Below, one piece after another: positions 29,302-37,798 of a stretch of DNA of 64,000 nt. The stretch is from contig NZ_JASNJD010000003.1 in NCBI RefSeq assembly GCF_030164425.1, positions 1 to 64,000 of the forward strand. Reading direction: 5' to 3'. The notes beneath the pieces were generated by a model that searched no databases, was not told the origin of the DNA, and worked only from the letters and a program-made list of their open reading frames with translations. The translations under genes were made by a program, and so were the position numbers. Source of the stretch: Pseudodonghicola flavimaris (GTDB taxonomy: Bacteria; Pseudomonadota; Alphaproteobacteria; Rhodobacterales; Rhodobacteraceae). The first letter of the stretch is position 1. Every line of letters starts with the position of its first letter.

Positions 29302-30567
29302 TCAGAGCCATTCGGGGATGGTATCGCGATTTATCATTTCGTCAAAGGTCGGACGTCGGCGGATTACCGCGAACTGGTCCCCTTTCACCAGCACCTCGGG
29401 GATCAGCGGGCGGCTGTTATACTCGCTCGACATCACCGCGCCATAGGCGCCGGCGCTGCGGAAGGCGATCAGGTCGCCCGGGGCCACCGGCGGCATCGCC
29501 CGCTGGCGGGCGAAGGTATCGCCGGTTTCGCAGACCGGCCCGACGATGTCGTAAGGCGTGCTTTCGGCCGCAGCAGCGGCTTCCACCACCGGAACAATGT
29601 CGTGATGCGCATCGTACATCGCCGGACGCACCAGATCGTTCATCGCGGCATCGAGGATCAGGAAATCGCGCCCCTCCCCGTGTTTGACATAGACCAGCCG
29701 CGACACCATCAGCCCGGCATTGCCGGCGATCAGCCGGCCCGGCTCGATCTCGATCTCGCAGCCCAGATGCCCCAGCGTGCGACGGATCAGCGCACCATAG
29801 TCCGACGGCAGCGGCGGCGCCTCGTTCGAGCGGGTGTAGGGAATGCCCAGACCGCCGCCCAGATCGAGTCGGCGGATGTCGTGCCCGTCGGCGCGCAGCA
29901 CCTCGGTCAGTTCCGCCACCTTCCGATAGGCCAGCTCGAAAGGCTCCAGCTGGGTCAGCTGGCTGCCGATGTGAACATCGATGCCGATCGCCTCGACCCC
30001 CGGCAGCTCAGCCGCACGGGCATAGACCGCACGCGCCTGGGCGATCGGGATGCCGAATTTGTTCTCCGATTTGCCGGTGGCGATCTTGGCGTGAGTCTTG
30101 GCATCGACGTCCGGATTGACCCGCAGGGTGATCGGCGCGACCACTCCCAGCTCCACCGCGACGGCGCTGATCACTTCCAGCTCGGGCTCGGATTCGACGT
30201 TGAGCTGGCGCACCCCGTCGGAGAGCACATAGCGGATCTCGTCCGCCGTCTTGCCGACACCGGAGAAGACGATCTTGTCGCCCGGCACTCCCGCCGCCCT
30301 GGCGCGGCGGTATTCGCCCTCGCTCACCACATCCATGCCGGCGCCGGCCGCGGCCAGCGTGCGCAGGATCGCCTGGTTCGAGGCCGCCTTGACCGCGTAG
30401 CAGACCAGATGGTCCATCCCCTCCAGCGCATCGTCGAAAAGCCGGAAGTGCCGCAGCAGCGTCGCCGTCGAATAGACGTAGAAGGGGGTGCCCACCGCAG
30501 CCGCGATCTCGGGCAGCGGGACATCCTCGGCGTGCAGGACGCCGTCCTTATAGAGAAAATGATCCAT
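29302..30567 (-). CDS. lysA: diaminopimelate decarboxylase
   Basis: 421 aa, normal length. It converts meso-diaminopimelate to lysine, the last step of lysine synthesis. The PLP lysine is K60 in CYAVKAASN; HIGSQL, GGGLGIPYTR and EIEPGRLI bind PLP phosphate; CETGD holds the dimer-interface catalytic cysteine; EYNSRPLIPEVLV is the usual end. The gene is on the same strand as argH and the LptM-like lipoprotein, the common argH-lptM-lysA arrangement, here separated by a DUF2834 and an ATP-grasp gene. Confidence 0.96.
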   Translation of the reverse strand: MDHFLYKDGVLHAEDVPLPEIAAAVGTPFYVYSTATLLRHFRLFDDALEGMDHLVCYAVKAASNQAILRTLAAAGAGMDVVSEGEYRRARAAGVPGDKIVFSGVGKTADEIRYVLSDGVRQLNVESEPELEVISAVAVELGVVAPITLRVNPDVDAKTHAKIATGKSENKFGIPIAQARAVYARAAELPGVEAIGIDVHIGSQLTQLEPFELAYRKVAELTEVLRADGHDIRRLDLGGGLGIPYTRSNEAPPLPSDYGALIRRTLGHLGCEIEIEPGRLIAGNAGLMVSRLVYVKHGEGRDFLILDAAMNDLVRPAMYDAHHDIVPVVEAAAAAESTPYDIVGPVCETGDTFARQRAMPPVAPGDLIAFRSAGAYGAVMSSEYNSRPLIPEVLVKGDQFAVIRRRPTFDEMINRDTIPEWL

Positions 30568-30633
30568 ATCGCGCGCTTAAGAGAAAGCGCGGCACAGATC
30601 AATTGCAATCGAAGGGCGCAGGTCGCCGGCGGC

Positions 30634-31830
30634 TCAGCGGCGGTGGTATTTCGACCGGAGCCGCCCGCCCGGACGCGCCTTTTTCGCCGCGCGCATCCGA
30701 TCCGACCGGGCGATCGCCGCCTCCAGCCGCGGCAGCAGGCCGGGATTGCGCACCCCCTGGCCGAAGGCCAGCTGATAGAGCGTGTGATGCGGCGAGTCGT
30801 TGGCCTCGATGATCACCGGACCGTCGGCGCAGATGGCGATATCCCAGCCGATCAGGCCGAAATCGGGGAACATGGCATGGGCCCGCGCCGCCACATCCAG
30901 CGCGGCGTGGAAATGCGGCACCTCGAAGCCGTCGAAGGCCATGCCGGACACCGGATGTTCTGCGATCCAGCGGCCCTGCAGGCCGGTGCCGATCCGCGCC
31001 CGCGACAGCCTGCCCGCGTCATCGACGGCGGCCACCATGCTGCCCTCCTGCCAGAAATTGTCCGACATCGCCTTGGGCGAAGGCAGTTTCCACAGCGCAT
31101 AGAGCGGCCGCGGCAGCGCCTCGTCACGCAGGGTGACAATCCGCAGCGATCCCACCGCGACGCCACCGGTCATCGCCGCCATATCGGGATGCTGACGCAG
31201 CGCGGTCTGGAACAGGAAGCCATCCGGGTAATCGGTGAACACCTCCCGACAGAAGGCCTCAAGCGCGACGCGGCGACCGCTGCCCAGCACCAGCATGTCG
31301 TCGTCGATCCCGGTCAGCAGGGCCGAACCGAAGCTGCCGGAGGCGTTGCGTGGCTTGGCGAAGATCGGATAGGCCGCCTCCCGGCGTAGGAAACCGCTGA
31401 TCTCCTCCGGGGTCGAGAGGGTCGGGATGTTGCCATAGAGCCGGTCGGCCTGCGCCACCGCCTGGGTCCGGGTGGAGGCGATCCCCAGCTGGGTCAGCAG
31501 CGAGGGGTAAAGCACCTTGTCGCGCATGAAATGGGTGGCGCGGCTCAACTCGCTGGGGTTCAGCCGCCAGTTCAGCTGATGGCTGCCCTTGACGCCGACA
31601 TAGGCCCGTTTCGCCTCTGCCGAAATCGCCGGATCATAGAGCCCGAGGCTGTAGTAATCCTTCTGCGCGACGCGCCCCTGCCCGAGGTTGAGCTGAACCA
31701 TTTCCCGCAGCTGCCGGAACGGGCTGACACGATAGCGGCGCGCAACCTCGACGATGTTGGGGGCACTGACCGGGCCGGAACTGCTCGGCGGGGTGACGAG
31801 CGCTTTGGCGTTAACGGTGGAATCGGTCAT
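30634..31830 (-). CDS. sugar-transfer-associated ATP-grasp protein
   Basis: 398 aa. The N-terminal third is helical and basic; the rest has an ATP-grasp pattern: YPIFAKPRNASGSFGS (nucleotide lysine and loop), FLFQTALRQHP, a GSLRIVTLRD strand, and GWDIAICADGPVIIEANDS with the metal-binding Glu-Asn. This fits the ATP-grasp family (PF14397) linked to sugar-transfer and exopolysaccharide genes. The reaction is unknown. No glycosyltransferase is nearby: it lies between lysA and argH. GGAGG sits about 6 nt before the ATG. Codon use does not look foreign, so an accessory but old gene is likely. Confidence 0.75.
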   Translation of the reverse strand: MTDSTVNAKALVTPPSSSGPVSAPNIVEVARRYRVSPFRQLREMVQLNLGQGRVAQKDYYSLGLYDPAISAEAKRAYVGVKGSHQLNWRLNPSELSRATHFMRDKVLYPSLLTQLGIASTRTQAVAQADRLYGNIPTLSTPEEISGFLRREAAYPIFAKPRNASGSFGSALLTGIDDDMLVLGSGRRVALEAFCREVFTDYPDGFLFQTALRQHPDMAAMTGGVAVGSLRIVTLRDEALPRPLYALWKLPSPKAMSDNFWQEGSMVAAVDDAGRLSRARIGTGLQGRWIAEHPVSGMAFDGFEVPHFHAALDVAARAHAMFPDFGLIGWDIAICADGPVIIEANDSPHHTLYQLAFGQGVRNPGLLPRLEAAIARSDRMRAAKKARPGGRLRSKYHRR

Positions 31831-31919
31831 CGCGGCCTCCGGCTGGGAACGGTGTTGCGTTCACGGTTACCCAACAAAGATGGCCAAAATGGGGCTTACT
31901 GTCGCCCAATCGGAAAAAG

Positions 31920-32237
31920 TCAGACCACCGGGCGGCTGCGCAGGAACAGGTAGAGCGGCAGACCGCAGCTGACCCCGATCAGCAATGTCGCCGGAATCGC
32001 AACGAGGGCGATCCAGTTCCGCCGCACGGCGACTTCCGCAAGGATGAAGACGATCAGCGCGATGGCGGAGATCACCAGATCCCAGGTCACCGCCGCGCTG
32101 GCCGGCGTGCTGAACCATTCGGCGATCAGCCCCAGCGGGTTCGGCCCGTTGGCCGCGATCCAAGTTCCGATATGCATCATCGGGTGCACCGCACCCCAGA
32201 TCGACAGGGCCAGAAAGATCATGCGCAGGGGGGACAT
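31920..32237 (-). CDS. DUF2834 membrane protein
   Basis: 105 aa with three hydrophobic segments (about 5-22, 48-68, 75-98). The start SPLRMIFLALSIWGAVHPMMHIGTW and the following NGPNPLGLIAEWFS match the DUF2834 pattern, where a helix is followed by a conserved Trp/Pro segment. Function is unknown. It lies between the LptM-like lipoprotein and the ATP-grasp gene on the same strand. Confidence 0.8.
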   Translation of the reverse strand: MSPLRMIFLALSIWGAVHPMMHIGTWIAANGPNPLGLIAEWFSTPASAAVTWDLVISAIALIVFILAEVAVRRNWIALVAIPATLLIGVSCGLPLYLFLRSRPVV

Positions 32238-32266
32238 CGGCCGCTCCTTCCGCCAGGGGCGATGGG

Positions 32267-32383
32267 TCAGTATCCGGCGATTGGCCCGGCATGGGCCGCG
32301 CGCGACGGCGGGATCGGTTCTCCGTCCACGCCGCAGGCCGCAAGTGCCAGCAGCGTCAGCATCGCAGCAATCATCTGTTTCAA
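32267..32383 (-). CDS. lptM: LptM-like small lipoprotein
   Basis: 38 aa, read from a TTG at 32383 (GGAG 8 nt before it), giving MKQMIAAML; an in-frame ATG three codons later is the alternative. Residues 1-16 are a lipoprotein signal and LALAAC with C17 is the lipobox, so the mature protein is about 22 aa (CGVDGEPIPP...). Very short lipoproteins of this kind lie between argH and lysA in many proteobacteria and are named LptM (YifL), which assists LptD assembly in the outer membrane. The size, lipobox and position all match; the symbol follows from this context. Confidence 0.72.
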   Translation of the reverse strand: MKQMIAAMLTLLALAACGVDGEPIPPSRAAHAGPIAGY

Positions 32384-32484
32384 CGGCAAGGCTCCTCAGC
32401 TCGCGTTACGGTCGGGTCCCGGCGCCGGATCACCAAGTCTTCTTACCGGGCCGGCGGCGCGTCCATTGGCCCAGTCAGCCTGCC

Positions 32485-33876
32485 TCAGCCCAGCAACGCG
32501 GTCCAGCGCGCGATCTGCTCGCGCACCTGCGCCGGCGCGGTGCCGCCATAAGACATCCGCGAATTGACCGAATTCTCCACCCCGAGGACCGAGAAGACAT
32601 CCTCGGTAATGCCGGCGTGGACCGACTGCATGTCTGCCAGCGTCAGGTCGGGCAGATCGCAGCCCTTCTGCTCCGCCATCGCCACCAGGGTGCCGGTGAC
32701 GTGGTGGGCATCGCGGAACGGCACCTTCAGCACCCGCACCAGCCAGTCGGCCAGATCGGTGGCGGTGGAGAAACCGGACCCGGCGGCGGCGGCCAGGTTG
32801 TCGCGGTTGGCAGTCATGTCCTTGACCATGCCTTCCATCGCCGCCAGCGCCAGCATCCAGTTGTCGGCGGCATCGAAGACCTGCTCCTTGTCTTCCTGCA
32901 TATCCTTGGAATAGGCCAAGGGCAGCCCCTTCATCACCATCATCAGCGCGGTATTGGCGCCGAAGATGCGGCCTATCTTGGCGCGGATCAGTTCCGCCGC
33001 ATCGGGGTTCTTCTTCTGCGGCATGATCGACGACCCGGTCGAGAAGCGATCACTGAGCGCCACGAACCGGAACTGGGCCGAAGACCAGATCACCAGCTCC
33101 TCGGCCATCCGGCTCAGGTGCATGGCGCTGATCGAGGCTACCGACAGGAATTCCAGCGCGAAATCGCGGTCCGACACGGCATCGAGGCTGTTGGCCGAGG
33201 GCCGGTCGAAGCCCAGGGCCTCGGCCGTCATGTGGCGGTCGATCGGAAAGGAGGTGCCGGCCAGCGCGGCGGCCCCCAGCGGGCTTTCGTTCATCCGCTT
33301 GCGGGCGTCGCGCACGCGGGAGAGGTCGCGACCGAACATCTCGACATAGGCCATCATGTGGTGGCCCCAGGTCACCGGCTGGGCGGTCTGCAGGTGGGTA
33401 AAGCCCGGCATCACCCAATCGGCGCCGGCCGCAGCCTGCGTCAGAAGCGCGCGGATCAGCGCGATGAGCCCGGCTTCGGCGGCATCGAACTGGTCCCGCA
33501 CCCAGAGCTTGAAGTCGGTCGCAACCTGGTCGTTGCGCGACCGGCCAGTGTGCAGACGGCCCGCAGGCTCGCCGATGATCTCCTTCAGCCGCGCCTCCAC
33601 ATTCATGTGGATGTCTTCCAGCGCGGTGGAGAAGGCGAAACTGCCGGCCTCGATCTCTGACAAGACCGTGAGCAGCCCTTCCCGAATGGCTTCGGCATCG
33701 CTATCGCTGATCACGCCCGTCGCGGCCAGCATGGCGGCATGGGCTCTCGACCCGGCGATATCCTGGGACGCCATCCGCTTGTCGAAGCCGATCGAGGCAT
33801 TAATTGCCTCCATGATCGCGTCCGGTCCGGCGGCGAAGCGGCCGCCCCACATCTGGTTCGAGGATTGATCTGCCAT
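32485..33876 (-). CDS. argH: argininosuccinate lyase
   Basis: 463 aa from the ATG at 33876 ([14 protein letters not shown]); an in-frame GTG three codons earlier is possible. It splits argininosuccinate to arginine and fumarate in the cytoplasm. The superfamily signature [12 protein letters not shown] with the catalytic serine is present, as are [13 protein letters not shown] and [13 protein letters not shown] with the catalytic histidine region. The start codon lies only 22 nt from that of the divergent tlpA-like gene, so the promoters of each must lie in the coding DNA of the other or overlap. No strong ribosome site is seen. Confidence 0.95.
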   Translation of the reverse strand: MADQSSNQMWGGRFAAGPDAIMEAINASIGFDKRMASQDIAGSRAHAAMLAATGVISDSDAEAIREGLLTVLSEIEAGSFAFSTALEDIHMNVEARLKEIIGEPAGRLHTGRSRNDQVATDFKLWVRDQFDAAEAGLIALIRALLTQAAAGADWVMPGFTHLQTAQPVTWGHHMMAYVEMFGRDLSRVRDARKRMNESPLGAAALAGTSFPIDRHMTAEALGFDRPSANSLDAVSDRDFALEFLSVASISAMHLSRMAEELVIWSSAQFRFVALSDRFSTGSSIMPQKKNPDAAELIRAKIGRIFGANTALMMVMKGLPLAYSKDMQEDKEQVFDAADNWMLALAAMEGMVKDMTANRDNLAAAAGSGFSTATDLADWLVRVLKVPFRDAHHVTGTLVAMAEQKGCDLPDLTLADMQSVHAGITEDVFSVLGVENSVNSRMSYGGTAPAQVREQIARWTALLG

Positions 33877-33898
33877 GTTCTGCACCCGTGGAGGTAAA

Positions 33899-34465
33899 AT
33901 GCGCCTGTTCCGTTTCCTGACCCTTTATATGGCCCTGATGCTGGGTGCAAACGTCGCAGCTGCGGCCGATCTGGCCACCCTCCAGGCGCTGCGCGAGGGC
34001 GACATGAAGAAGCTGGCCCTGCACGAGACGCCAAAACCGGTCTCGGACCTCGCTTTCCAGAAGCCGGACGGCGCCGGCACCGCGACGCTGGCCGAGTATC
34101 GCGGCAAGTATCTGCTGGTGAACTTCTGGGCCACCTGGTGCGCGCCCTGTCGCAAGGAGATGCCGATGCTGAATGCCCTGCAGGAGGAATTCGGCGGCGA
34201 AGGCTTTCAGGTGGTGACCATCGCCACCGGGCGGAATTCTCCCGCCGGGATCAAGAAATTCTTCGACGAGATCGGCGTTACCGACCTGCCCCGCTATCAG
34301 GATCCGAAACAGGCGCTTGCCCGCGACATGGGGGTGCTGGGGTTGCCCGTCACCCTGATCGTCGACCCCGAGGGGCGCGAGATCGGCCGCCTGATGGGCG
34401 ACGCCGACTGGACGTCCGAGAGCGCCAAGGCGATCATCGCGGCACTGCTGCTGGAAGAGGCCTGA
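33899..34465 (+). CDS. tlpA: TlpA-like periplasmic thiol-disulfide oxidoreductase
   Basis: 188 aa from the ATG at 33899, with TGGAGG immediately upstream. Residues 1-22 are a signal or anchor segment ([19 protein letters not shown]). A thioredoxin domain follows, with the active site WCAPC (C81, C84) in [14 protein letters not shown] and the cis-proline in [12 protein letters not shown]. It probably reduces disulfides in the periplasm, for example in cytochrome c or copper-protein maturation. The placement divergent from argH is common in Rhodobacteraceae. The symbol indicates the family; the target protein is not shown by the sequence. Confidence 0.85.
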   Translation: MRLFRFLTLYMALMLGANVAAAADLATLQALREGDMKKLALHETPKPVSDLAFQKPDGAGTATLAEYRGKYLLVNFWATWCAPCRKEMPMLNALQEEFGGEGFQVVTIATGRNSPAGIKKFFDEIGVTDLPRYQDPKQALARDMGVLGLPVTLIVDPEGREIGRLMGDADWTSESAKAIIAALLLEEA

Positions 34466-34775
34466 GCCGCGGGCCGACCTTGGCAGACCCTGCAGCGGTG
34501 CCGCGCTGCGGCGGAGACAGGCCGTGACAACAGCCGCCACGACTGACATAAGCTCTGGTATGTCACAGACAATTTTCGCATAGCGGAAGATGTTTTCTCG
34601 AGGAAGTTGACGTTACGTCAACCTTTTTCCTGTCAGCTGTCCCGCACGAAGGCCGGAGCATTTCAGCCCGGCACGCCGACCGATAACCGGCAACCTTCGA
34701 TCCGACGATTTGTTTTTAGCGAGTTTCACAGCCAAGCGGCTAGATTTTGCAGAATTTTTTTCAAGGAGCCTCACC
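34466..34775. other. 310-nt region before the VWA protein gene
   Basis: No gene is supported. It contains the 17-bp palindrome at 34606-34622, AT-richer DNA around 34700-34760, and AAGGAG 7 nt before the ATG at 34776. GC content drops relative to its neighbours, as expected of a promoter region. Confidence 0.6.
34606..34622. promoter_or_regulatory. 17-bp perfect palindrome upstream of the VWA gene
   Basis: GTTGACGTTACGTCAAC: two 8-bp half-sites GTTGACGT/ACGTCAAC around one base, 154 nt before the ATG. The arms resemble operators of MerR-family regulators such as LiuR, although the known ones have even spacing. TTGACG within it could also serve as a -35. The cognate regulator is unknown. Confidence 0.5.
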
Positions 34776-36587
34776 ATGGCCAGCACATCATTCACCATTC
34801 CCGGCGCAATCGACATCATCGTCACCGTGACCGAGGTCATCAATCCAGGTACCGGCTATCGCGAACTGCGGTTCGACATTGCGCTGGACGAAACCGGCGG
34901 TCTCGAGGGCGACCTGCGCGGGCTCTTTTTCGATCTTGCCGATGAAAGCGTCCTGGGCGGGCTCTCGGTGCGCGGCGACGATGTCACCGCCTCGCAGTTC
35001 GCCGCCGATGCCGTGACCGATCTCGGCCGGGGCAACAACATGAATGGCAAGCATACCAACAAGGGCAACGGATTTGACGCCGGTGTCGGCTTCGGCACCC
35101 CGGGCATGGCGAAGGACGATATCGACGCCACCAGCTTCACCCTTGCCTCGGCCGACGGGGATCTGAACCTCGATATCCTCAGCGAAATGCGCTTCGGCGC
35201 CCGGGTCACCTCGGTCGGCCCGGATGGCGACCGTGGCGACGGTCAGAAGGTGGTGGGCGATGCGCCCCATATCAACCTGCCGCCGGACGCCTATGACGAC
35301 GGCACCACCGCCGCCGACCGGATCGTCGTCGAAGCCGGTGACAGCGTCAGCATCGACGTGCTCGCCAACGACGAGGATCGCGACGGCAGCCTCGACCCGG
35401 CGTCACTGACGGTGGTGGCGACCAGCCCCTATGGCTCCACCTCGGTCAACGGCGGCCAGATCGATTTCACCGCCAACGATGTCGGCGGTGACAACACCGA
35501 TGAGTCCCGCATCGCCGTGGTGAGCTACACTGTCGATGACACCGAAGGCGCCACCAGCAACATCGCCGACGCCCACATCCACATCATCGACCCGCTGATC
35601 GAAAGCGATACCGACACTGCCGTCGCGGCGCTGAACGGCCAGACCATCAGCCTGGGCCTGACCACCGAGGACCGCACCTATAACGACGAAAGCGAGGTGT
35701 CGGTCAGCATCAACTTCGGCGATCTGGACCAGAAGGATGTCAATGTCTCCTTCGTCATCGATGGCTCCGGCTCGATCAACGCGACGGAGTGGACCCAGCA
35801 GCTGACCGCGGTGCAGGACACCATCGACCTGTTGCGCAGCCAGTTCGCCGGCACCGGAACCGACGTCGAGATCCAGCTGGTGCAGTTCTCCGGCGAGCTC
35901 AGCCCCACCCCGGATGCCTTCGGCGCCACTTTCGATCTCTACGATGCCGCGCTCACGGATATCCGGACCGGAACCCCGCTCCAGGCGCAGCTGCGGCAGG
36001 TCACCAACTACGAAGCCGGGATGCGGCTGGCGGCGGATTTCCTGGTGCCGCAGGACGGTGACGAAAACTACATGGTCTTCATTTCCGATGGCGTGCCACT
36101 GATCGCCTATAACCCCAACGGCAACGGCACCTCGGTCAGCAATTCCAGCCCCAGCGCCTATATGGACGAGGTGCAGGCGATCTGGAATGCGGGGACCTCG
36201 GTGACCGCGATCGGTTTCGGCACGGTGACGAAATCGCGGCTGGACCAGATCGACAACACCGGTGGCGCGCAGGTCTTCGCCAATGCCTCGCAGCTGGGCG
36301 ATGCGCTGGGGGCCTCGCCGCTGTTTCCCGCCGATGTGATCGAGTTCAACCTGAGTGTGAATGGCACCGATTCCGGCCTGACCACCGCCGATCTGATCGA
36401 TCTCGGCGGCGGCGATCTCGGCTTCGAGGGGCAGATCACCGGGCTCGACACCACGCCCGGCGCCGTCAACACGGTGATCGCCACCGCCAGTTTCGATGTC
36501 GATGGCGACGGGCTGGCGGATGAAACCCGCACCGTCCAGACCCTTATCGAGGCGACCGACGGGTCCGACATCTTCGCCTGGGTCTGA
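34776..36587 (+). CDS. secreted VWA / cadherin-like calcium-binding protein, type I secretion candidate
   Basis: 603 aa from the ATG at 34776 (AAGGAG 7 nt before). No Sec signal peptide. Residues about 1-150 form an Asp/Gly-rich domain seen in large RTX-type and cadherin-type proteins (GDLRGLFFDLADES, NNMNGKHTNKG). Residues about 168-270 resemble a cadherin/Big-like repeat (VSIDVLANDEDRDGSLDPAS). A von Willebrand A domain begins near 320, with MIDAS residues D329, S331, S333 in VIDGSGSINATEW. The very acidic C-terminus ends DGSDIFAWV, the style of a type I secretion signal. It is probably an exported adhesin or matrix protein. No exporter genes are adjacent. It is followed by a strong terminator. 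Confidence 0.75.
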   Translation: MASTSFTIPGAIDIIVTVTEVINPGTGYRELRFDIALDETGGLEGDLRGLFFDLADESVLGGLSVRGDDVTASQFAADAVTDLGRGNNMNGKHTNKGNGFDAGVGFGTPGMAKDDIDATSFTLASADGDLNLDILSEMRFGARVTSVGPDGDRGDGQKVVGDAPHINLPPDAYDDGTTAADRIVVEAGDSVSIDVLANDEDRDGSLDPASLTVVATSPYGSTSVNGGQIDFTANDVGGDNTDESRIAVVSYTVDDTEGATSNIADAHIHIIDPLIESDTDTAVAALNGQTISLGLTTEDRTYNDESEVSVSINFGDLDQKDVNVSFVIDGSGSINATEWTQQLTAVQDTIDLLRSQFAGTGTDVEIQLVQFSGELSPTPDAFGATFDLYDAALTDIRTGTPLQAQLRQVTNYEAGMRLAADFLVPQDGDENYMVFISDGVPLIAYNPNGNGTSVSNSSPSAYMDEVQAIWNAGTSVTAIGFGTVTKSRLDQIDNTGGAQVFANASQLGDALGASPLFPADVIEFNLSVNGTDSGLTTADLIDLGGGDLGFEGQITGLDTTPGAVNTVIATASFDVDGDGLADETRTVQTLIEATDGSDIFAWV

Positions 36588-36604
36588 TCCCGCCACCGCT
36601 CTGC

Positions 36605-36646
36605 CACCGCCCGCGCCGCAGATGCGTGGGCGGTGTTTTCCCTTTT
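36605..36646 (+). terminator. terminator of the VWA protein gene
   Basis: A 12-bp stem (36605-36616 with 36624-36635, one G-U pair) and a 7-nt loop, followed by TTTTCCCTTTT, 17 nt past the stop. Confidence 0.88.
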
Positions 36647-36693
36647 GACAGCGCCCCCTGCCCGCCGCTTATATCCGGGCAAGGGGAACGCCG

Positions 36694-37080
36694 ATGTCGA
36701 CCACGCTGATTGTTATCCTCACCGCCGCGGCCCTGGCGCTGCTGACGGTCCTGCTGAACCTGGCCGGCCGGCCCCGGCGGATGCGGCTGGATGACGATGC
36801 CGCGCGACGGGCCTGGGCCGACAGCCACCCCGGCGACGCGATCCGGCAGGTCACCCTGTCGACCGACCGCCGGGCCGCCCTGTTGCTGACCGATCAGGGC
36901 CCGGTGCTGGTCTGGGCCGCCGGCCGCGAGATCGTCGCCCGCCGTCTGCGCGATTTCGATCTGGTGGACGAGGGCCGGGCGATCCGCGTCATCTTCCGCG
37001 ATTACGCCACCCCGGCGGCGGAACTGCGGCTCGATGCTTTCGAACGGCAGCACTGGCTGAACCTGATGGACCGGTCCTGA
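36694..37080 (+). CDS. membrane-anchored hypothetical protein
   Basis: 128 aa. Residues 1-24 form a membrane anchor (TLIVILTAAALALLTVLLNLAG); the rest is a soluble domain with alternating strands (AIRQVTLSTDRRAALLLTDQGPVLVW) and a basic/acidic end. I do not recognise a family with a known function; the style matches unnamed conserved proteins of Rhodobacteraceae. AAGGGGA lies about 7 nt before the ATG. It ends 4 nt before the stop of the convergent tag gene. Confidence 0.7.
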   Translation: MSTTLIVILTAAALALLTVLLNLAGRPRRMRLDDDAARRAWADSHPGDAIRQVTLSTDRRAALLLTDQGPVLVWAAGREIVARRLRDFDLVDEGRAIRVIFRDYATPAAELRLDAFERQHWLNLMDRS

Positions 37081-37084
37081 GGGC

Positions 37085-37684
37085 TCAGCGTCGCTCGGCC
37101 AGGGCCGCGACCGGTTGATGACAGGGGCAGCCGACCAGATGATCGTTGACCATGCCCACCGCCTGCATGAAGGCATAGACGATGGTCGGACCGCAGAATC
37201 GGAAGCCGCGCTTTTTCAGATCCTTGGAGATTGCGGTGGAGAGCGGCGTGAAAGCCGGCACCTGATCGAGATTTTTCCATTTATTTTGGATCGGGCGACC
37301 GCCGACAAATGCCCACAGATAGCGGTCGAACCCCTGTTCCGCCTCGATCGCCTGCCAGGCCCGGGCATTGCCGATGGTCGCCTCGATCTTGCCGCGATGG
37401 CGGATGATCCCGGGATCCTGCAACAGGCGGGCGACCTCTTCCTCCCCCCATCCGGCGATCACGTCAGGGTCGAACCCGGCGAAGGCAGAGCGGAAGTTTT
37501 CCCGTTTTTTCAAAATGGTAATCCAGCTCAGCCCGGCCTGGAACCCGTCCAGGATCAGCTTTTCCCAAAGCGCGCGGCTGTCCCATTCGGGCCGGCCCCA
37601 TTCGGTATCGTGATAGGCGATGTAAAGGTCGTCCTGGCCGACCCAGCCACAGCGCTGCAGATTTTCGGGGAGTTCAGTGGTCAT
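37085..37684 (-). CDS. tag: DNA-3-methyladenine glycosylase I
   Basis: 199 aa from the ATG at 37684; the frame stays open far upstream but the conserved start is just before QRCGWVGQDDLYIAYHDTEWG. It removes 3-methyladenine from alkylated DNA. The structural zinc ligands of Tag are visible: C in RCGW, H in YHDTEWG, and the H/C pair in NDHLVGCPCH. The helix-hairpin region (WEKLILDGFQAGLSW) and GPTIVYAFMQAVG are also typical. A candidate operator with three TCAC/GTGA half-sites lies directly upstream, shared with the EAL gene. Confidence 0.94.
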   Translation of the reverse strand: MTTELPENLQRCGWVGQDDLYIAYHDTEWGRPEWDSRALWEKLILDGFQAGLSWITILKKRENFRSAFAGFDPDVIAGWGEEEVARLLQDPGIIRHRGKIEATIGNARAWQAIEAEQGFDRYLWAFVGGRPIQNKWKNLDQVPAFTPLSTAISKDLKKRGFRFCGPTIVYAFMQAVGMVNDHLVGCPCHQPVAALAERR

Positions 37685-37692
37685 CGAGATTC

Positions 37693-37716
37693 TCACAAAT
37701 TGTGAAAAATTTTCAC
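37693..37716. promoter_or_regulatory. overlapping palindromes between tag and the EAL gene
   Basis: TCACAAATTGTGA (37693-37705) and GTGAAAAATTTTCAC (37702-37716) are perfect inverted repeats, each around one central base, and share the GTGA half-site. The result is three alternating half-sites in 24 bp of AT-rich DNA inside GC-rich surroundings. It lies 9 nt from the tag start and about 85 nt before the EAL gene. A DNA-binding dimer could choose between two registers. The regulator is unknown. Confidence 0.55.
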
Positions 37717-37798
37717 TAGCGTTAATCGCCCGGAAAGGAATTTGGATGACTGTAGCGAGGTAAGGCAACGGAAACCAGAACCCCCCCGAGGTCCCGCA

